32,821 bases of DNA, taken from the IMG/VR virus record IMGVR_UViG_3300042197_004933, positions 1-32,821 of that record. One strand, written 5' to 3'. The stretch comes from a virus. Both the position numbers and the translations under genes were made by a program. The notes beneath the pieces are model-generated. The model was not told where the DNA came from and searched no databases. It saw only the letters and a list, made by a program, of their open reading frames with translations. Below are positions 14,713 to 24,566 of this stretch, one piece after another; the stretch's first letter is position 1; every line of letters starts with the position of its first letter.

Positions 14713-17396
14713 CTACTATCGTTGAGAAGAGAGAAGAGAGAGAGAGTCAGAATGAAATTCTCAGGGTAAATCCCGATACTTTTGCAGAGTTACTATCGGA
14801 AATCAAAGAGTCTGATAGGAAGCTTTATGAATTTGAAGTGACTTTTTCTCTAAACTTGACAGATTTGAAACTGCTTGAAAAATATGACAGAGTTGAAATA
14901 ATCGTCAAGAAAGTAGATGACGTTGGATCAAATGTGTCTTCTAACTCGAGAAATTCGAACTACGAGGATCAGAAGAATTATTTTAGTGACGACAAGGAAA
15001 ATATCATCGTCACTAATCTACCAAGTGACGTTAAGGACAGGCTTTTCTCTGCTTTCAATATGGCTTACTTTAAAGAAGACTCTGAAAACGTTCTTGCAAA
15101 ACAAGATGTCTCTGTAAAGCCTTATATCCAAGACGCGTCTCTCAATCAATACAGCTATGTAGAACTGGCTGCACCCGAGTTCTTAAAATCTGCCGTTAAA
15201 GAAGAGAAGAAGAGAAAGAGCAAGCCCTTGCAAGAGAAAATTGATTCTTTTGCAAACAACATTGTCTATAGAGTCAATGAAGATGTGTTCGATCCTACTG
15301 CTCCTCTTGGAGATCCAAACGTCTTCAGGCTCAACTCAGAAACATTAGACAAAAATCTATTTGAATTCACAAATGAGACAACTGCTTTGGGAAAACCAAG
15401 ACTTTACACAGACATGGTAAAGTACTTTTTGAGAAGTGTAGATCTCAGCCCGGATGATTCTAAAATAACTAAGTACGTAACACAGAGAGTGGTTAAGAAC
15501 CTTTCTTACGTCGATGTCAAAGAGAAAATTTTCCTTCAGATAGACGCCGGCAAAGAAAATCTGACAATTACTTTCAATCTTTACAAGTCTGACTCAAGAT
15601 CATCAGACGAGAGTCTAACAATACCTTTTCAAGTATCTAAGCACATTGAGGCTTATGACAGTGTAACTTCTCCTCCCGAAGTATCAGCACAGCTTTTGAC
15701 TAGTTCAGACGGTCAATTAAGTCAAAATCAAGGAAGAAGATACTCTGTTTCAATATCTGATACGGACAAAAGAGGGAAAGTAAAGTCCTTCAATCTCTAT
15801 CTAAAAAACGTCTTTCAGAACGGAGTGTGCTCCAATTATCAGAAGGCTAAAGACGGAAGTGTAAAAAACGACAACAATGTCAATTTTTTCCAAATTGATA
15901 CAGTCACAGAACTTTCTCTTTTGAGAGTCGTACCAGTCGATGTCAGGAACAGAGAATTAAATGTCTTCACAAACGTGGTCTTAGGACCAGGTTACGAATC
16001 TTTTGGTAGTTTTTGTTTGATTGCTTCTCATTCGGGTAACAACTTGATGAAGATAGAAACAATCAATTTGCCCGAAGGTGCACTTGAAGTGAGACTTCTT
16101 AAGAGAGACTGTACAGACAACTTCGATAATCAATTCGAAGAAGTTCTAGTCCAAAACATAGCATCCAGAAATACTTCCAACATAACTTTCATGGATTCTC
16201 AAGTGAGTGTAGGCAAGACTTACGAATACTATGCTGTTTGCTCTGTTCAGTCTAAGAACACTTTACAGTTAAGAAAAGTCTATTCCAATTACGCAATGTT
16301 GAAAAACATCAGTACGTCACCGCTTAACGATGCTGTGACCGTCGAAGTAAAAAACAAGTCTACTGTTCTAAATGATTCTGGAGGCGTCGACGTCTCTTTC
16401 GAGATAAGCACATTCGTTCCAAAGAGCAAAGATGAGAAAATAACAGACTTCTTAAAGCAAGAAGTTGGTCAACTCTACGATCAATACTTAAACACCCTGT
16501 CGACAACTTACAACCAGTCTCCTCTTGGAGACAACAATTCCGTCTATTCGAATTTATTCATACACGAAGTAGTTAGAACAAATTTGGATACAGGAGAAAG
16601 ACAAGTATTTGATCTTGTTCCTAATGGAATTTTTAGAGATGACCCTGGAACAAGAGCTTCTTCTAGAGTATCTCCTGTCGATCCGCAGAATTCCTACACG
16701 TATCATGTCTTTACGTACAGGAGGAATCCACTTACACTCTTTCCTAACTACATTGCCAAAGGAATAAAAGATGGGTATGAGTGGTTTTACTATCCCTACA
16801 AGTGGAAAAATCCTAAGTCTATTGAAGGAAAGCTATACGCAGACGATCCTGAGTCAGGAAAAGCTTTGATAGAAGAGCATGAGAGTCTAACAGTCGACGC
16901 CTTTGGACTAACAAGTTCTGTCACAATAGATGCTTTTTACAAAACTAGACAATTACAGCAAATCTCTGCCAATAGAATCGACAGAAACACAATTAAGCTT
17001 TCTTGGCAAACTAAAAATTCTTCTCTTGGATCTTCAAGCGAAGATTATGACTGCTTTGTAGTTATGAAAGTCGTAAATGGCGTAAAGAGCTTTGTGGGAA
17101 GAACACACAAGAATTACATCTATCATGAGCTATCAATCGAAGACGTTGGGTCTGTCTATTACATCATCGTTCCATTTTTGAGAGACTTAGACATAGCAGG
17201 AGCTTACTACTCCAACAGCATACTTGTTGAACCTGATGGAATAGCAGAGAAATCAAAAATACCAGAGACAACGGTGTCACAAAACAATTCCTTGAGAGGA
17301 ATCCCTAATTCAAGCTTTTACAGTAAAATCTCAGAAGACTTAAGTCTTGAAATGATGCAAAAGAAGCTCATAAGTAGTCAGAGAATCAACGAATAA
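14709..17396 (+). CDS. Large virion structural protein with fibronectin III-like domains
   Basis: An 895-residue protein of unknown exact role. The N-terminal third is charged and mixed alpha/beta. Two later parts look like beta-sandwich modules: about residues 430-560 (VRLLKRDC, ending YSNYAML) and about 750-850 (KLSWQTKNS, YDCFVVMKV, VYYIIVPFL), the latter with the typical fibronectin III strand pattern. Such modules are common in phage tail and baseplate proteins. It lies between two structural genes, starts by ATGA overlap with the first, and is followed 11 bases later by the 1414-residue gene. It has no signal peptide or membrane segments. A baseplate or tail-fibre network role is inferred from position. 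Confidence 0.7.
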   Translation: MTTIVEKREERESQNEILRVNPDTFAELLSEIKESDRKLYEFEVTFSLNLTDLKLLEKYDRVEIIVKKVDDVGSNVSSNSRNSNYEDQKNYFSDDKENIIVTNLPSDVKDRLFSAFNMAYFKEDSENVLAKQDVSVKPYIQDASLNQYSYVELAAPEFLKSAVKEEKKRKSKPLQEKIDSFANNIVYRVNEDVFDPTAPLGDPNVFRLNSETLDKNLFEFTNETTALGKPRLYTDMVKYFLRSVDLSPDDSKITKYVTQRVVKNLSYVDVKEKIFLQIDAGKENLTITFNLYKSDSRSSDESLTIPFQVSKHIEAYDSVTSPPEVSAQLLTSSDGQLSQNQGRRYSVSISDTDKRGKVKSFNLYLKNVFQNGVCSNYQKAKDGSVKNDNNVNFFQIDTVTELSLLRVVPVDVRNRELNVFTNVVLGPGYESFGSFCLIASHSGNNLMKIETINLPEGALEVRLLKRDCTDNFDNQFEEVLVQNIASRNTSNITFMDSQVSVGKTYEYYAVCSVQSKNTLQLRKVYSNYAMLKNISTSPLNDAVTVEVKNKSTVLNDSGGVDVSFEISTFVPKSKDEKITDFLKQEVGQLYDQYLNTLSTTYNQSPLGDNNSVYSNLFIHEVVRTNLDTGERQVFDLVPNGIFRDDPGTRASSRVSPVDPQNSYTYHVFTYRRNPLTLFPNYIAKGIKDGYEWFYYPYKWKNPKSIEGKLYADDPESGKALIEEHESLTVDAFGLTSSVTIDAFYKTRQLQQISANRIDRNTIKLSWQTKNSSLGSSSEDYDCFVVMKVVNGVKSFVGRTHKNYIYHELSIEDVGSVYYIIVPFLRDLDIAGAYYSNSILVEPDGIAEKSKIPETTVSQNNSLRGIPNSSFYSKISEDLSLEMMQKKLISSQRINE

Positions 17397-17407
17397 CAAG
17401 GTAATCT

Positions 17408-20400
17408 ATGTCAAAATCTTTTAGACAAGTAAGCGGAACATCCTTGAGTTCTCTGACACCACAGACTCAGCTGAATTCAAGTCCGGTAACACCTGCAATT
17501 CCTACGGTAACACAGCAACCTGTGGCAACAATTTCAGAAGCTTTGTCAGGCGTGCAAGGAATATCATCAGCAAATTTCAATCAAAATGCCCTAACACCAG
17601 TTGGAAATTCTTTCTCCAGAATACCCAATCCTTTTTACACACCTACAGCACCTGCATCTTTGGTTTCTTCGATAATAACGTCACCAAATTTGTCAGTCAA
17701 TGTACCTGCAATTACAGCCGACTTGTACACGCAGCTGACTGGACAAGAACAGCAGTTTTCTAATTCGACAAACTTGGAATCAGGTCAGACAAACACAGCA
17801 AGTCAAAGACTATTTACAAATCTAACAGGTTTGTCTGACAACAAGCCTTCGCTAGTTTTTACATCAGAGTTTATTCCTCTGTATGAAGACAGCTCAAAAA
17901 AGAACACTACGGGAAATTCTCTAAGTCTCAAAGAAACTGCCAAGATTATTACAGCAAAAACGGCAATTAGTTTGCTTTCTCAAAGTTCTGGAATAAACGA
18001 CGTCATAATACAGAACAAGCAGCAGATACTTCAGTTTGTCTCTACTGAGAATAATTTTACTGATAGACTCATGAGTGAGATTGGCAACGTTTACGATGCT
18101 ATGAGTCTAAAGAGCTACATCACGCCTCCGAACTTCTTTCCGAATCAGCGCCTCAGGTTTGAAAAGATACTTCTTGACTCAGGCTACAGCCAAGAAAACA
18201 TATCAAAATACACAGAAACAAAGCTCTGGAAGCAAGTTTTGATTGAAGTAAAGAAGTCAGTTTCTACTCATACTAACTTCCTTATAGACGAGTCGTACGC
18301 AAGGAGAGACGTAGAGAATGATGATAGCAGTATCTATCTTTCGGACATTGAGAGACCGCCGTCTTCACTCTTAAAACTTTGGTTGAATCCGCTGCATGTT
18401 GTCGTTCCAAGCAGTCTTGAGATAGTAGATACAAGAAAAATAGAGACGAACAGACTAGCAATAAGAAACTTAGAAAAAGGCCTCTACATAAATCTCCCGT
18501 TCGCAAACTCCCCAACCAGCGGTAGAGTCTCTACAGTGAATTCTCAGTCGGGAGGACTTGGACTTAGCAGATTTGCGCTTGAAGAGATTGAATTGATAAA
18601 CTCTTCTGACGTTTTGGATCAATATGAGTCGACTGGAAGAGACATTAATGTCTCTGCAAACGCAGTCTTAAAGGAAGCAATTTATTCCTCTTATCTGTTA
18701 GATCAAAGCAACATTTCAAAGCTTTCTGAGTACGGTTACCAGCCTTCTGTCTCGGGAGATAACTTTGCCGTTTGGGATCATTTGATCGGTAGATTCTCTA
18801 AAACAATTTTTGAGTTCCCTACGAATCCTATTGGTCAAGGCAAAGCCTTGTCGTCTCTATCGAATGCAATTCAAGCTTCAGATAATCAGGTCTACAATGT
18901 TTTAACTTTTGAGAAAAACTTTGCTACTAACGCAACACCTGGTTCTTACTATTACGTTGACAGCACTGTTTCTTCAAAAGACGGAACGACCGTAGACACA
19001 TCTAGACTTAATAGTCTGACTAGACTTCTTGAAGTTTCTCAAGAGACTCTAAAGACTGTTTATGAACTTTCAGGATATGAAAGTACATTCTTTGGAGACC
19101 ATAGAGCTTTTAGACCAAAAAATGTTTCTGAAGAACTTGACTTTTTTTCAATAGTCTACAAGCTTTCTCAAGTAACAGATCTCTATAAAAAAGTTCTCGA
19201 CGTGCAAAGTAATTTCACAGAGACTTTTTTAATCAATTACGATAAGATGACTCCTTCTGGTCCATATTCACAAGTTCAGTCAGATGACTACGTTAACGTT
19301 AGATTGGCATCTCTCATATGTAAGTGCACTGTTCAACCCATAGACAGCACCGTTGCAATATCGGCAAACTTAAAGTCTTATCTCTTCTTGTTCTTAATGA
19401 GCAAGATTGTGATCGAGAACACTCCAAGCAATGATCCATTGATTAGCACAATCAACACGCAGAGCACACTCAGCACCCTAAAAGAAAAAATAGTCAATAG
19501 CCTAACCAGGACCAATCAAATAATAACAGAAAATAGATGGAGGGAGACCATCAACAGGGGTCTTGGATATTCTTTGGATCAGACAACATTTGTGGATCCT
19601 GATTTGGAAAGCATTTCATTTACTGGATTTTCTGTCGGAGGAGCTCCGATTGATCAGACTCTCATTGATCTTCAAAGAGCAAGACAAGAAATAAAATCCA
19701 TGTCGGATACAGGCAAGGCAAACTACAATGAGGCAGTAAAGAAGAGACTCTTTGGCGGAATAGACACACAGAAAGGTCTGTGGAAGGTCATCTATGACTT
19801 AATGACGTCCGTTTACAACAATTCGATTATCTTCTCTCAAGAAAAGACAGGTTATACCGGTCTAGACAAAACAGCCTTCATGTATGGATATTTTGACATG
19901 CTCATGAGAATAGTTGCGTCTCAGACTCCTGAGAATTTTTTAGGATCGTACACTTACACTAACACTGTTATTCTAAGAACAACTGTTGGGAGTGGTACTA
20001 GAAACGTAAGAACGGTAGAAAGCAATCTCGCTTATGTAGAAAGAGGTTTGCTTGTGCAAGAAGCAACTCCTGTCCAAGTTATCAATTACTTTAACAGGGA
20101 GCATTTTGATAGAAATGAAGATGCTTATCTCGTCTCCAAGAGACTCAAGCAGTCAGTTGCAAATCATCGGTCGGAGTCGACAAACATCAAAAATCAATTA
20201 GACATTTTTAGGTCTTATATGAAAGATTTGTCTGCAAGTCTGGTGAAATTCAAGACATTTGTGGAACAAAGTTTGACACAGCAGATACAGAAGCTCTCTG
20301 CAATCTACTCTCAAGACAACGCCCTAGATGCAAACAAAAAGAGAGACCTTCTCAACATCTCGCTCACACCAGATCAGGTCAAGCTTCAAAGATACATAAT

Positions 20401-21652
20401 GTCTGAAATTTGTGACAGAATCACGGGTAGATCAGACTTTGACACTCCCACAGATCCTCAACAGATAGTGGATGTGACGAGGGCACTTGAAGACAGACTT
20501 AGAAAGATACCCTCCTTCTCGGACTTCCCAGAAAATTTTTCTAACTTTCTCCCTGTAAATGAGTTTGATCTGTTCTCATACTCATTACTCTCTTCTTTTT
20601 TCAAGTCTAATCAGTTCTTGAGGATAAAAGGAAACAATAAGAAGGTGATGTCTGTCGGAATCCCGCCACAGATGTTTAGATTCTTGTATTCTTCGAATGA
20701 CCCTACACTGTCTTCTTCTCCCCTTAAAAGAATTGTAAAGATATACATTTGGAAGATAGACAGGCTTCACCCCGAGATAGTCTACAAGCCTGTAGTTAGA
20801 CTCTTTGAACTTGACAGATATCCCACTAGAGTTCTCAACAATTGGGATCAAAATGTTCTTATGAATGATGATTTTAACTTGCTCTCCATGCCATCGAAGT
20901 ACGTCACTTCTTACGGCGGAGTCGTCTTAAGCAACAACTATTTGCAAGCTTTTCCAATAGGCGTTTACGGTAACTCTTTGACTGAAGAAGAAAAACGTCA
21001 GATCTATGCTAATCATGCCGTAAGTTTTCTCTCAGAAGAGTATATCAGATGGTTCACAGACAGTAGATTCGATGAGACAAGATACGACAACTACACGCAG
21101 CTTGACAACAGAAGCATTTCATCGGAGCAGCTTGTCGCATCCATTCCTTACATTTCTGCTCAAGCCCAGGCTTCTCCTGCAGCTTCAGTCGCAGCCAGCA
21201 TAATCGATCCTACAAGCGGACAAGCTTTAAACCTTCCTGTAACAAATTCTCCATCACCGGCAAGTGCCACGCTTAGAGACAGCGTAAGAGAAAGACTAAG
21301 CAGACTTGATCCCAATTCAATAATACAGATCGATCTCACAGAAACACTGAAGTCTTTCTTTTCAAGTGAAACTTTCTTGATCAGACCGTTAAACTTCTAC
21401 AGAAAAATTTCATATCCAAAGAAGTTCGACAGAGTCTTCAATATGATAATAGACCCAGATGACTTTTACGTAGACGAAACAGTTACGAAGACATCGGACA
21501 TTCAAGCGCTTAAGAACATAGGAGTACTTTCTGGAGGTCCTGCTGGTGGCGTCAATACCAACCTGCCCTATAAACACAGAGATACACTTCCGCAAGACAT
21601 ATCGTTCGACGAATACTTTGTGACAGTAGCTCCTTATGACTACAACCTCTGA
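17408..21652 (+). CDS. Giant virion protein (1414 residues), unassigned
   Basis: The largest protein in the window and not recognised. The N-terminal ~100 residues are low-complexity, rich in Ser, Thr, Pro, Gln and Asn. The middle is mostly helical, and residues about 910-1040 (encoded near 20130-20520) look coiled-coil-like (RLKQSVANHRSE, SLVKFKTFVEQSLTQQIQKL). A second Ala/Ser/Pro-rich linker lies near 1245-1290, followed by a C-terminal folded part containing IDPDDFYVDE. An AAGGT ribosome site precedes the ATG. The neighbours are virion genes with fibronectin III modules, so this is probably a baseplate, tail or internal head component. No peptidase, lysozyme or polymerase motif was found. 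Confidence 0.68.
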   Translation: MSKSFRQVSGTSLSSLTPQTQLNSSPVTPAIPTVTQQPVATISEALSGVQGISSANFNQNALTPVGNSFSRIPNPFYTPTAPASLVSSIITSPNLSVNVPAITADLYTQLTGQEQQFSNSTNLESGQTNTASQRLFTNLTGLSDNKPSLVFTSEFIPLYEDSSKKNTTGNSLSLKETAKIITAKTAISLLSQSSGINDVIIQNKQQILQFVSTENNFTDRLMSEIGNVYDAMSLKSYITPPNFFPNQRLRFEKILLDSGYSQENISKYTETKLWKQVLIEVKKSVSTHTNFLIDESYARRDVENDDSSIYLSDIERPPSSLLKLWLNPLHVVVPSSLEIVDTRKIETNRLAIRNLEKGLYINLPFANSPTSGRVSTVNSQSGGLGLSRFALEEIELINSSDVLDQYESTGRDINVSANAVLKEAIYSSYLLDQSNISKLSEYGYQPSVSGDNFAVWDHLIGRFSKTIFEFPTNPIGQGKALSSLSNAIQASDNQVYNVLTFEKNFATNATPGSYYYVDSTVSSKDGTTVDTSRLNSLTRLLEVSQETLKTVYELSGYESTFFGDHRAFRPKNVSEELDFFSIVYKLSQVTDLYKKVLDVQSNFTETFLINYDKMTPSGPYSQVQSDDYVNVRLASLICKCTVQPIDSTVAISANLKSYLFLFLMSKIVIENTPSNDPLISTINTQSTLSTLKEKIVNSLTRTNQIITENRWRETINRGLGYSLDQTTFVDPDLESISFTGFSVGGAPIDQTLIDLQRARQEIKSMSDTGKANYNEAVKKRLFGGIDTQKGLWKVIYDLMTSVYNNSIIFSQEKTGYTGLDKTAFMYGYFDMLMRIVASQTPENFLGSYTYTNTVILRTTVGSGTRNVRTVESNLAYVERGLLVQEATPVQVINYFNREHFDRNEDAYLVSKRLKQSVANHRSESTNIKNQLDIFRSYMKDLSASLVKFKTFVEQSLTQQIQKLSAIYSQDNALDANKKRDLLNISLTPDQVKLQRYIMSEICDRITGRSDFDTPTDPQQIVDVTRALEDRLRKIPSFSDFPENFSNFLPVNEFDLFSYSLLSSFFKSNQFLRIKGNNKKVMSVGIPPQMFRFLYSSNDPTLSSSPLKRIVKIYIWKIDRLHPEIVYKPVVRLFELDRYPTRVLNNWDQNVLMNDDFNLLSMPSKYVTSYGGVVLSNNYLQAFPIGVYGNSLTEEEKRQIYANHAVSFLSEEYIRWFTDSRFDETRYDNYTQLDNRSISSEQLVASIPYISAQAQASPAASVAASIIDPTSGQALNLPVTNSPSPASATLRDSVRERLSRLDPNSIIQIDLTETLKSFFSSETFLIRPLNFYRKISYPKKFDRVFNMIIDPDDFYVDETVTKTSDIQALKNIGVLSGGPAGGVNTNLPYKHRDTLPQDISFDEYFVTVAPYDYNL

Positions 21653-21663
21653 AGGAAAGAAAA

Positions 21664-23703
21664 ATGCCCATAATAAACCCAGCATTATCTAGTCTAGCAA
21701 CAGGTGGATCGTCAGATGGAAACAATGCTTCGTCTTCCTCGACAGTTTTTGCTCCTACCGCTTCTCCTCCGAGGTTTTCTGCGAGCAAGATGTCGTCTGT
21801 GTCAAACTCTCTCGATGAAGTCAATGTACCTGAAGTCTCTGAACAAAAAGCATCTTTTGTCTACAACTTTTACACAAGAGACGAAAGAGTAACTTTGCCG
21901 ACAACAAAGTCGTCTAGAGGAACGAGTCTTCCGATGGACAAGATACCAAGATACGTTTCTCTATCTTGGAAATCTCCAAAAATTTCTGACTATCAAGTCA
22001 CTTTACAGAATTACATCAGTCAAGTCCCGACATCAATAAGTGCCTCCGCCAATAAGATAGTGTCGGAAGACAACTATTTTAATCCTGGTTACTTGACACA
22101 CACGTTCTCAAATGTCGATCAGATCGAACAAGGGTCCACAGACCTTGAGAACTTTAACAGGATGTGCAGATATGAGTCTGAAGGATTGTTTAACATGGCA
22201 AAGTTTCAGATCAGACAGATCTCTCTTCAAGGAACTAATAATTCTTCGACTTACGGTGATTTCTTAAATGAGCTGTATAGTCAATACACCAACTTGATAA
22301 ACTTTCCTAAATCTTCACTTGGGCTGAGAGTAATTGATGATAGGAACAGAGAGGTAGTTGACAAAGATGATCTTATAAGCACTGTGGCTAATTCTCTTAA
22401 ATTGAACATGAAGATCAACAAGGCTGTAATACCTGACATTTTCAACAGCTCAAGAGAAAAAGGAGTACCAAGTAACCTAAGCGCACTCAAGACATTCTAT
22501 TCAGAGAGTGTCCAAGGAAACTTCACAAACAACAGAAACAGTGTCCTGTACCCTGTCTCTTCTGGTGCACCAATAAAGTCATACCAGAGTCAACCTGTCA
22601 AGCTGATAGGTTACATAGTTGACAGATATAGGGTCACTACATCTGGTTTTAGAAAAGAAGAAACATTCTACATAGAAGACATATCAAAAACTAATCTCGA
22701 TGACCCAGGTGTACTTTACGGCTACGCATACGTTTACACAGTTAGAGTCGTCGCAAGCATACAAATGCTCGCTTACAATAGTGACAAGACCAAAGTAAAT
22801 TCCTCTATCATATACGTTAGTTCTCGTCCCGTCTCAGTACCAGTGGAGTGCTTCGAATACGCGCCTCCGCCGCCACCGACGAATCTAAGATTTACTTACG
22901 ACTATAAGAAAAAGAACGTAGTCGTTATGTGGGACTTGCCCATCAACAGTCAGGCTGACATAAAACAGATACAGGTTATGAGAAGAAAGACTATAAAAGA
23001 GCCTTTTGAGTTAATAGCACAGTACCACTTTGACAGAACTGAGGTAGGATCAAACGGCCTAGAGTCTTACAAGACTTACGAGAGAGTCGACGGAAATAAT
23101 TTAAAGAACTTGCGGCTGGAAGACAGGTATCTCGTCATACAACAACCAGAAGGCGTGGACCCAGAAACTCCTGCAACACATCACGTCGACAAAGATTTCG
23201 TTGTAGACACAGAGTTTTATGAGTCTTCGAAGTACATCTATTCTGTTTGTTCGATAGACGCACATGGAATGATTTCTAACTACTCATCACAACATGAAGT
23301 GACTTTTGATCCGTACAAGAATAAGTTGGTGACTAAACTGATCTGCGAGTCAGGAAGCCCTCGTCAGTATCCTAACTTTTATTTGAAAGCCGATGCTTTT
23401 AAGGACGTGATTAGAGTTCAAGGAAATAATGCAAGAAAAATGACTGTGTATTTCTCTCCTGAGTTGCTTCGAATAAAAGACGACAGAAATGCAGAGTCTC
23501 TCGTTGTTTCTACAAAGAATAGCACAAACAGAGACCCTTATTACCTTCTACAGATGATAAACTTAGACAACCAAAAATTGCAACTTCTCAAGATAAACAT
23601 TACAGACAATGATGACAATTTAAGTCTCATGAATAGGTCTGGTGTGACCGGGATGTCGATGATCAACAGCACAATTGCAAATACGTCAAGATTCTTTAGG
23701 TAA
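21664..23703 (+). CDS. Virion structural protein with fibronectin III domain
   Basis: A 679-residue protein. A Ser-rich N-terminus leads to a mixed domain, then PPPPPTNLRF (about 400-409) begins a clear fibronectin III module: VVVMWDLP, IKQIQVMRRK and, after an insertion, YIYSVCSIDAHGMISNYS. The Pro run followed by a Leu-Arg strand and the Trp-containing B strand are classic. The C-terminal 140 residues are beta-rich. GAAGGAAAG is the ribosome site, 11 bases after the previous stop. Such proteins decorate tails or baseplates and may help binding to cell-surface polysaccharide. The gene ends at a 114-base gap, the largest inside the structural block. Confidence 0.74.
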   Translation: MPIINPALSSLATGGSSDGNNASSSSTVFAPTASPPRFSASKMSSVSNSLDEVNVPEVSEQKASFVYNFYTRDERVTLPTTKSSRGTSLPMDKIPRYVSLSWKSPKISDYQVTLQNYISQVPTSISASANKIVSEDNYFNPGYLTHTFSNVDQIEQGSTDLENFNRMCRYESEGLFNMAKFQIRQISLQGTNNSSTYGDFLNELYSQYTNLINFPKSSLGLRVIDDRNREVVDKDDLISTVANSLKLNMKINKAVIPDIFNSSREKGVPSNLSALKTFYSESVQGNFTNNRNSVLYPVSSGAPIKSYQSQPVKLIGYIVDRYRVTTSGFRKEETFYIEDISKTNLDDPGVLYGYAYVYTVRVVASIQMLAYNSDKTKVNSSIIYVSSRPVSVPVECFEYAPPPPPTNLRFTYDYKKKNVVVMWDLPINSQADIKQIQVMRRKTIKEPFELIAQYHFDRTEVGSNGLESYKTYERVDGNNLKNLRLEDRYLVIQQPEGVDPETPATHHVDKDFVVDTEFYESSKYIYSVCSIDAHGMISNYSSQHEVTFDPYKNKLVTKLICESGSPRQYPNFYLKADAFKDVIRVQGNNARKMTVYFSPELLRIKDDRNAESLVVSTKNSTNRDPYYLLQMINLDNQKLQLLKINITDNDDNLSLMNRSGVTGMSMINSTIANTSRFFR

Positions 23704-23817
23704 GTTTTTGGTGATCATTTAAACGCTTCGCGTTTGCTGTATGATTCTGTGGAATGGAAAACAGTCAAAAACAGAACGTAGTCATAATTACAACGTTAGA
23801 GAATCGATAGAGGAACT
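23704..23817 (+). promoter_or_regulatory. Intergenic region with hairpin and -10-like box
   Basis: The gap contains a perfect 6-bp inverted repeat AAACGC-TTC-GCGTTT (23721-23735) followed 4 bases later by TATGAT (23740-23745), a good -10 hexamer without a recognisable -35. The hairpin is not followed by a T-run, so it is not a standard terminator. It could be an operator or an attenuator-type structure at an internal promoter. An AGGA ribosome site (23811-23814) serves the ATG at 23818. Confidence 0.4.
23754..23810 (+). CDS. Possible 18-residue leader ORF
   Basis: An ATG at 23754 opens 18 codons (MENSQKQNVVIITTLENR) ending in TAG just before the ribosome site of the 23818 gene. It lies downstream of the TATGAT box and would be the first ORF on that transcript. 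There is only a weak GTGG upstream, so translation is uncertain. It may be chance. Confidence 0.2.
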   Translation: MENSQKQNVVIITTLENR

Positions 23818-24546
23818 ATGGGATATCTTGACCACTCGACCAACAACATAATTTTAGACGCAGTTTTGACTGACTATGGTCGACAGAAGTTAGCTTCTGC
23901 TAACAGTGCTTTTAACGTCACAAGCTATTCGCTTGCTGATGATGAAGTCGATTATGGTCTCGTGAAGAGATATGGTAGGACAGTTGGCAAAGAAAAGATA
24001 GAGAAGAACACACCCATCTTTGAAGCCCTAACAAATCCAGAAATTGCACTAAAGTACCGACTCATTGGGAGGGAAAACTCAGGAGCAATTTCGTCTGTCT
24101 ATCTTCCGCAACTTAAGCTTTCTACGGGAACTAGCATAGATTTCACTGATAATTCTGCAAAAAGATTTAGTGTAGACTTGCTTTGGAAGGGGCAGGCTTC
24201 TTCATCGTCAATTCCTGTGGAATTCATACAGAAGTCGTACGAGATAAAGATATCGAGTAGATTCTTTAACATCACCGGCGCCTCGAATGGAAGTATTGAT
24301 TCGCCATCAACTGCAGTCAACAGAGTCAATGCAGGCGACCCCAACAGGATGGCCGTCTATACGCTTTCAGGAACAGGGACTTCTACTTCCATTGAACTCA
24401 CTGTGGTTCCTCTAAACATAGACGCAACGACTCTTTCGATCTATGGCAAGCTGCAAGGAACGAAGCGAAAGATAACAAGCTACGTAAAGATAACCGGCCT
24501 GACGCACGGTTGTTCAGTCGACATCCCCATCACATACACAGCATAA
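23818..24546 (+). CDS. Virion structural protein, conserved N-terminal module
   Basis: A 242-residue protein. The N-terminal ~80 residues (GYLDHSTNNIILDAVLTDYG, then a YSLADDEVDYGL element and GRTVGKEKIEKNTP) resemble the start of the 504-residue protein at 13198 and, from memory, a widespread virion family of T4-like marine phages. The C-terminal 130 residues are beta-rich, with repeated Ser/Thr, consistent with an Ig-like sandwich (IELTVVPLNIDATTLSIYG). The ATG follows an AGGA ribosome site. It is followed 20 bases later by the 437-residue gene. Neck, sheath-terminating or baseplate roles are all possible. Confidence 0.75.
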   Translation: MGYLDHSTNNIILDAVLTDYGRQKLASANSAFNVTSYSLADDEVDYGLVKRYGRTVGKEKIEKNTPIFEALTNPEIALKYRLIGRENSGAISSVYLPQLKLSTGTSIDFTDNSAKRFSVDLLWKGQASSSSIPVEFIQKSYEIKISSRFFNITGASNGSIDSPSTAVNRVNAGDPNRMAVYTLSGTGTSTSIELTVVPLNIDATTLSIYGKLQGTKRKITSYVKITGLTHGCSVDIPITYTA

Positions 24547-24566
24547 CTTAACGGAAAAGAACTAAG

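Noticed and set aside
23721-23735. Rho-independent terminator
   Set aside because: The hairpin is short and followed by GCTGTATG rather than a T-run, so it is reported as a structure near a -10 box instead.
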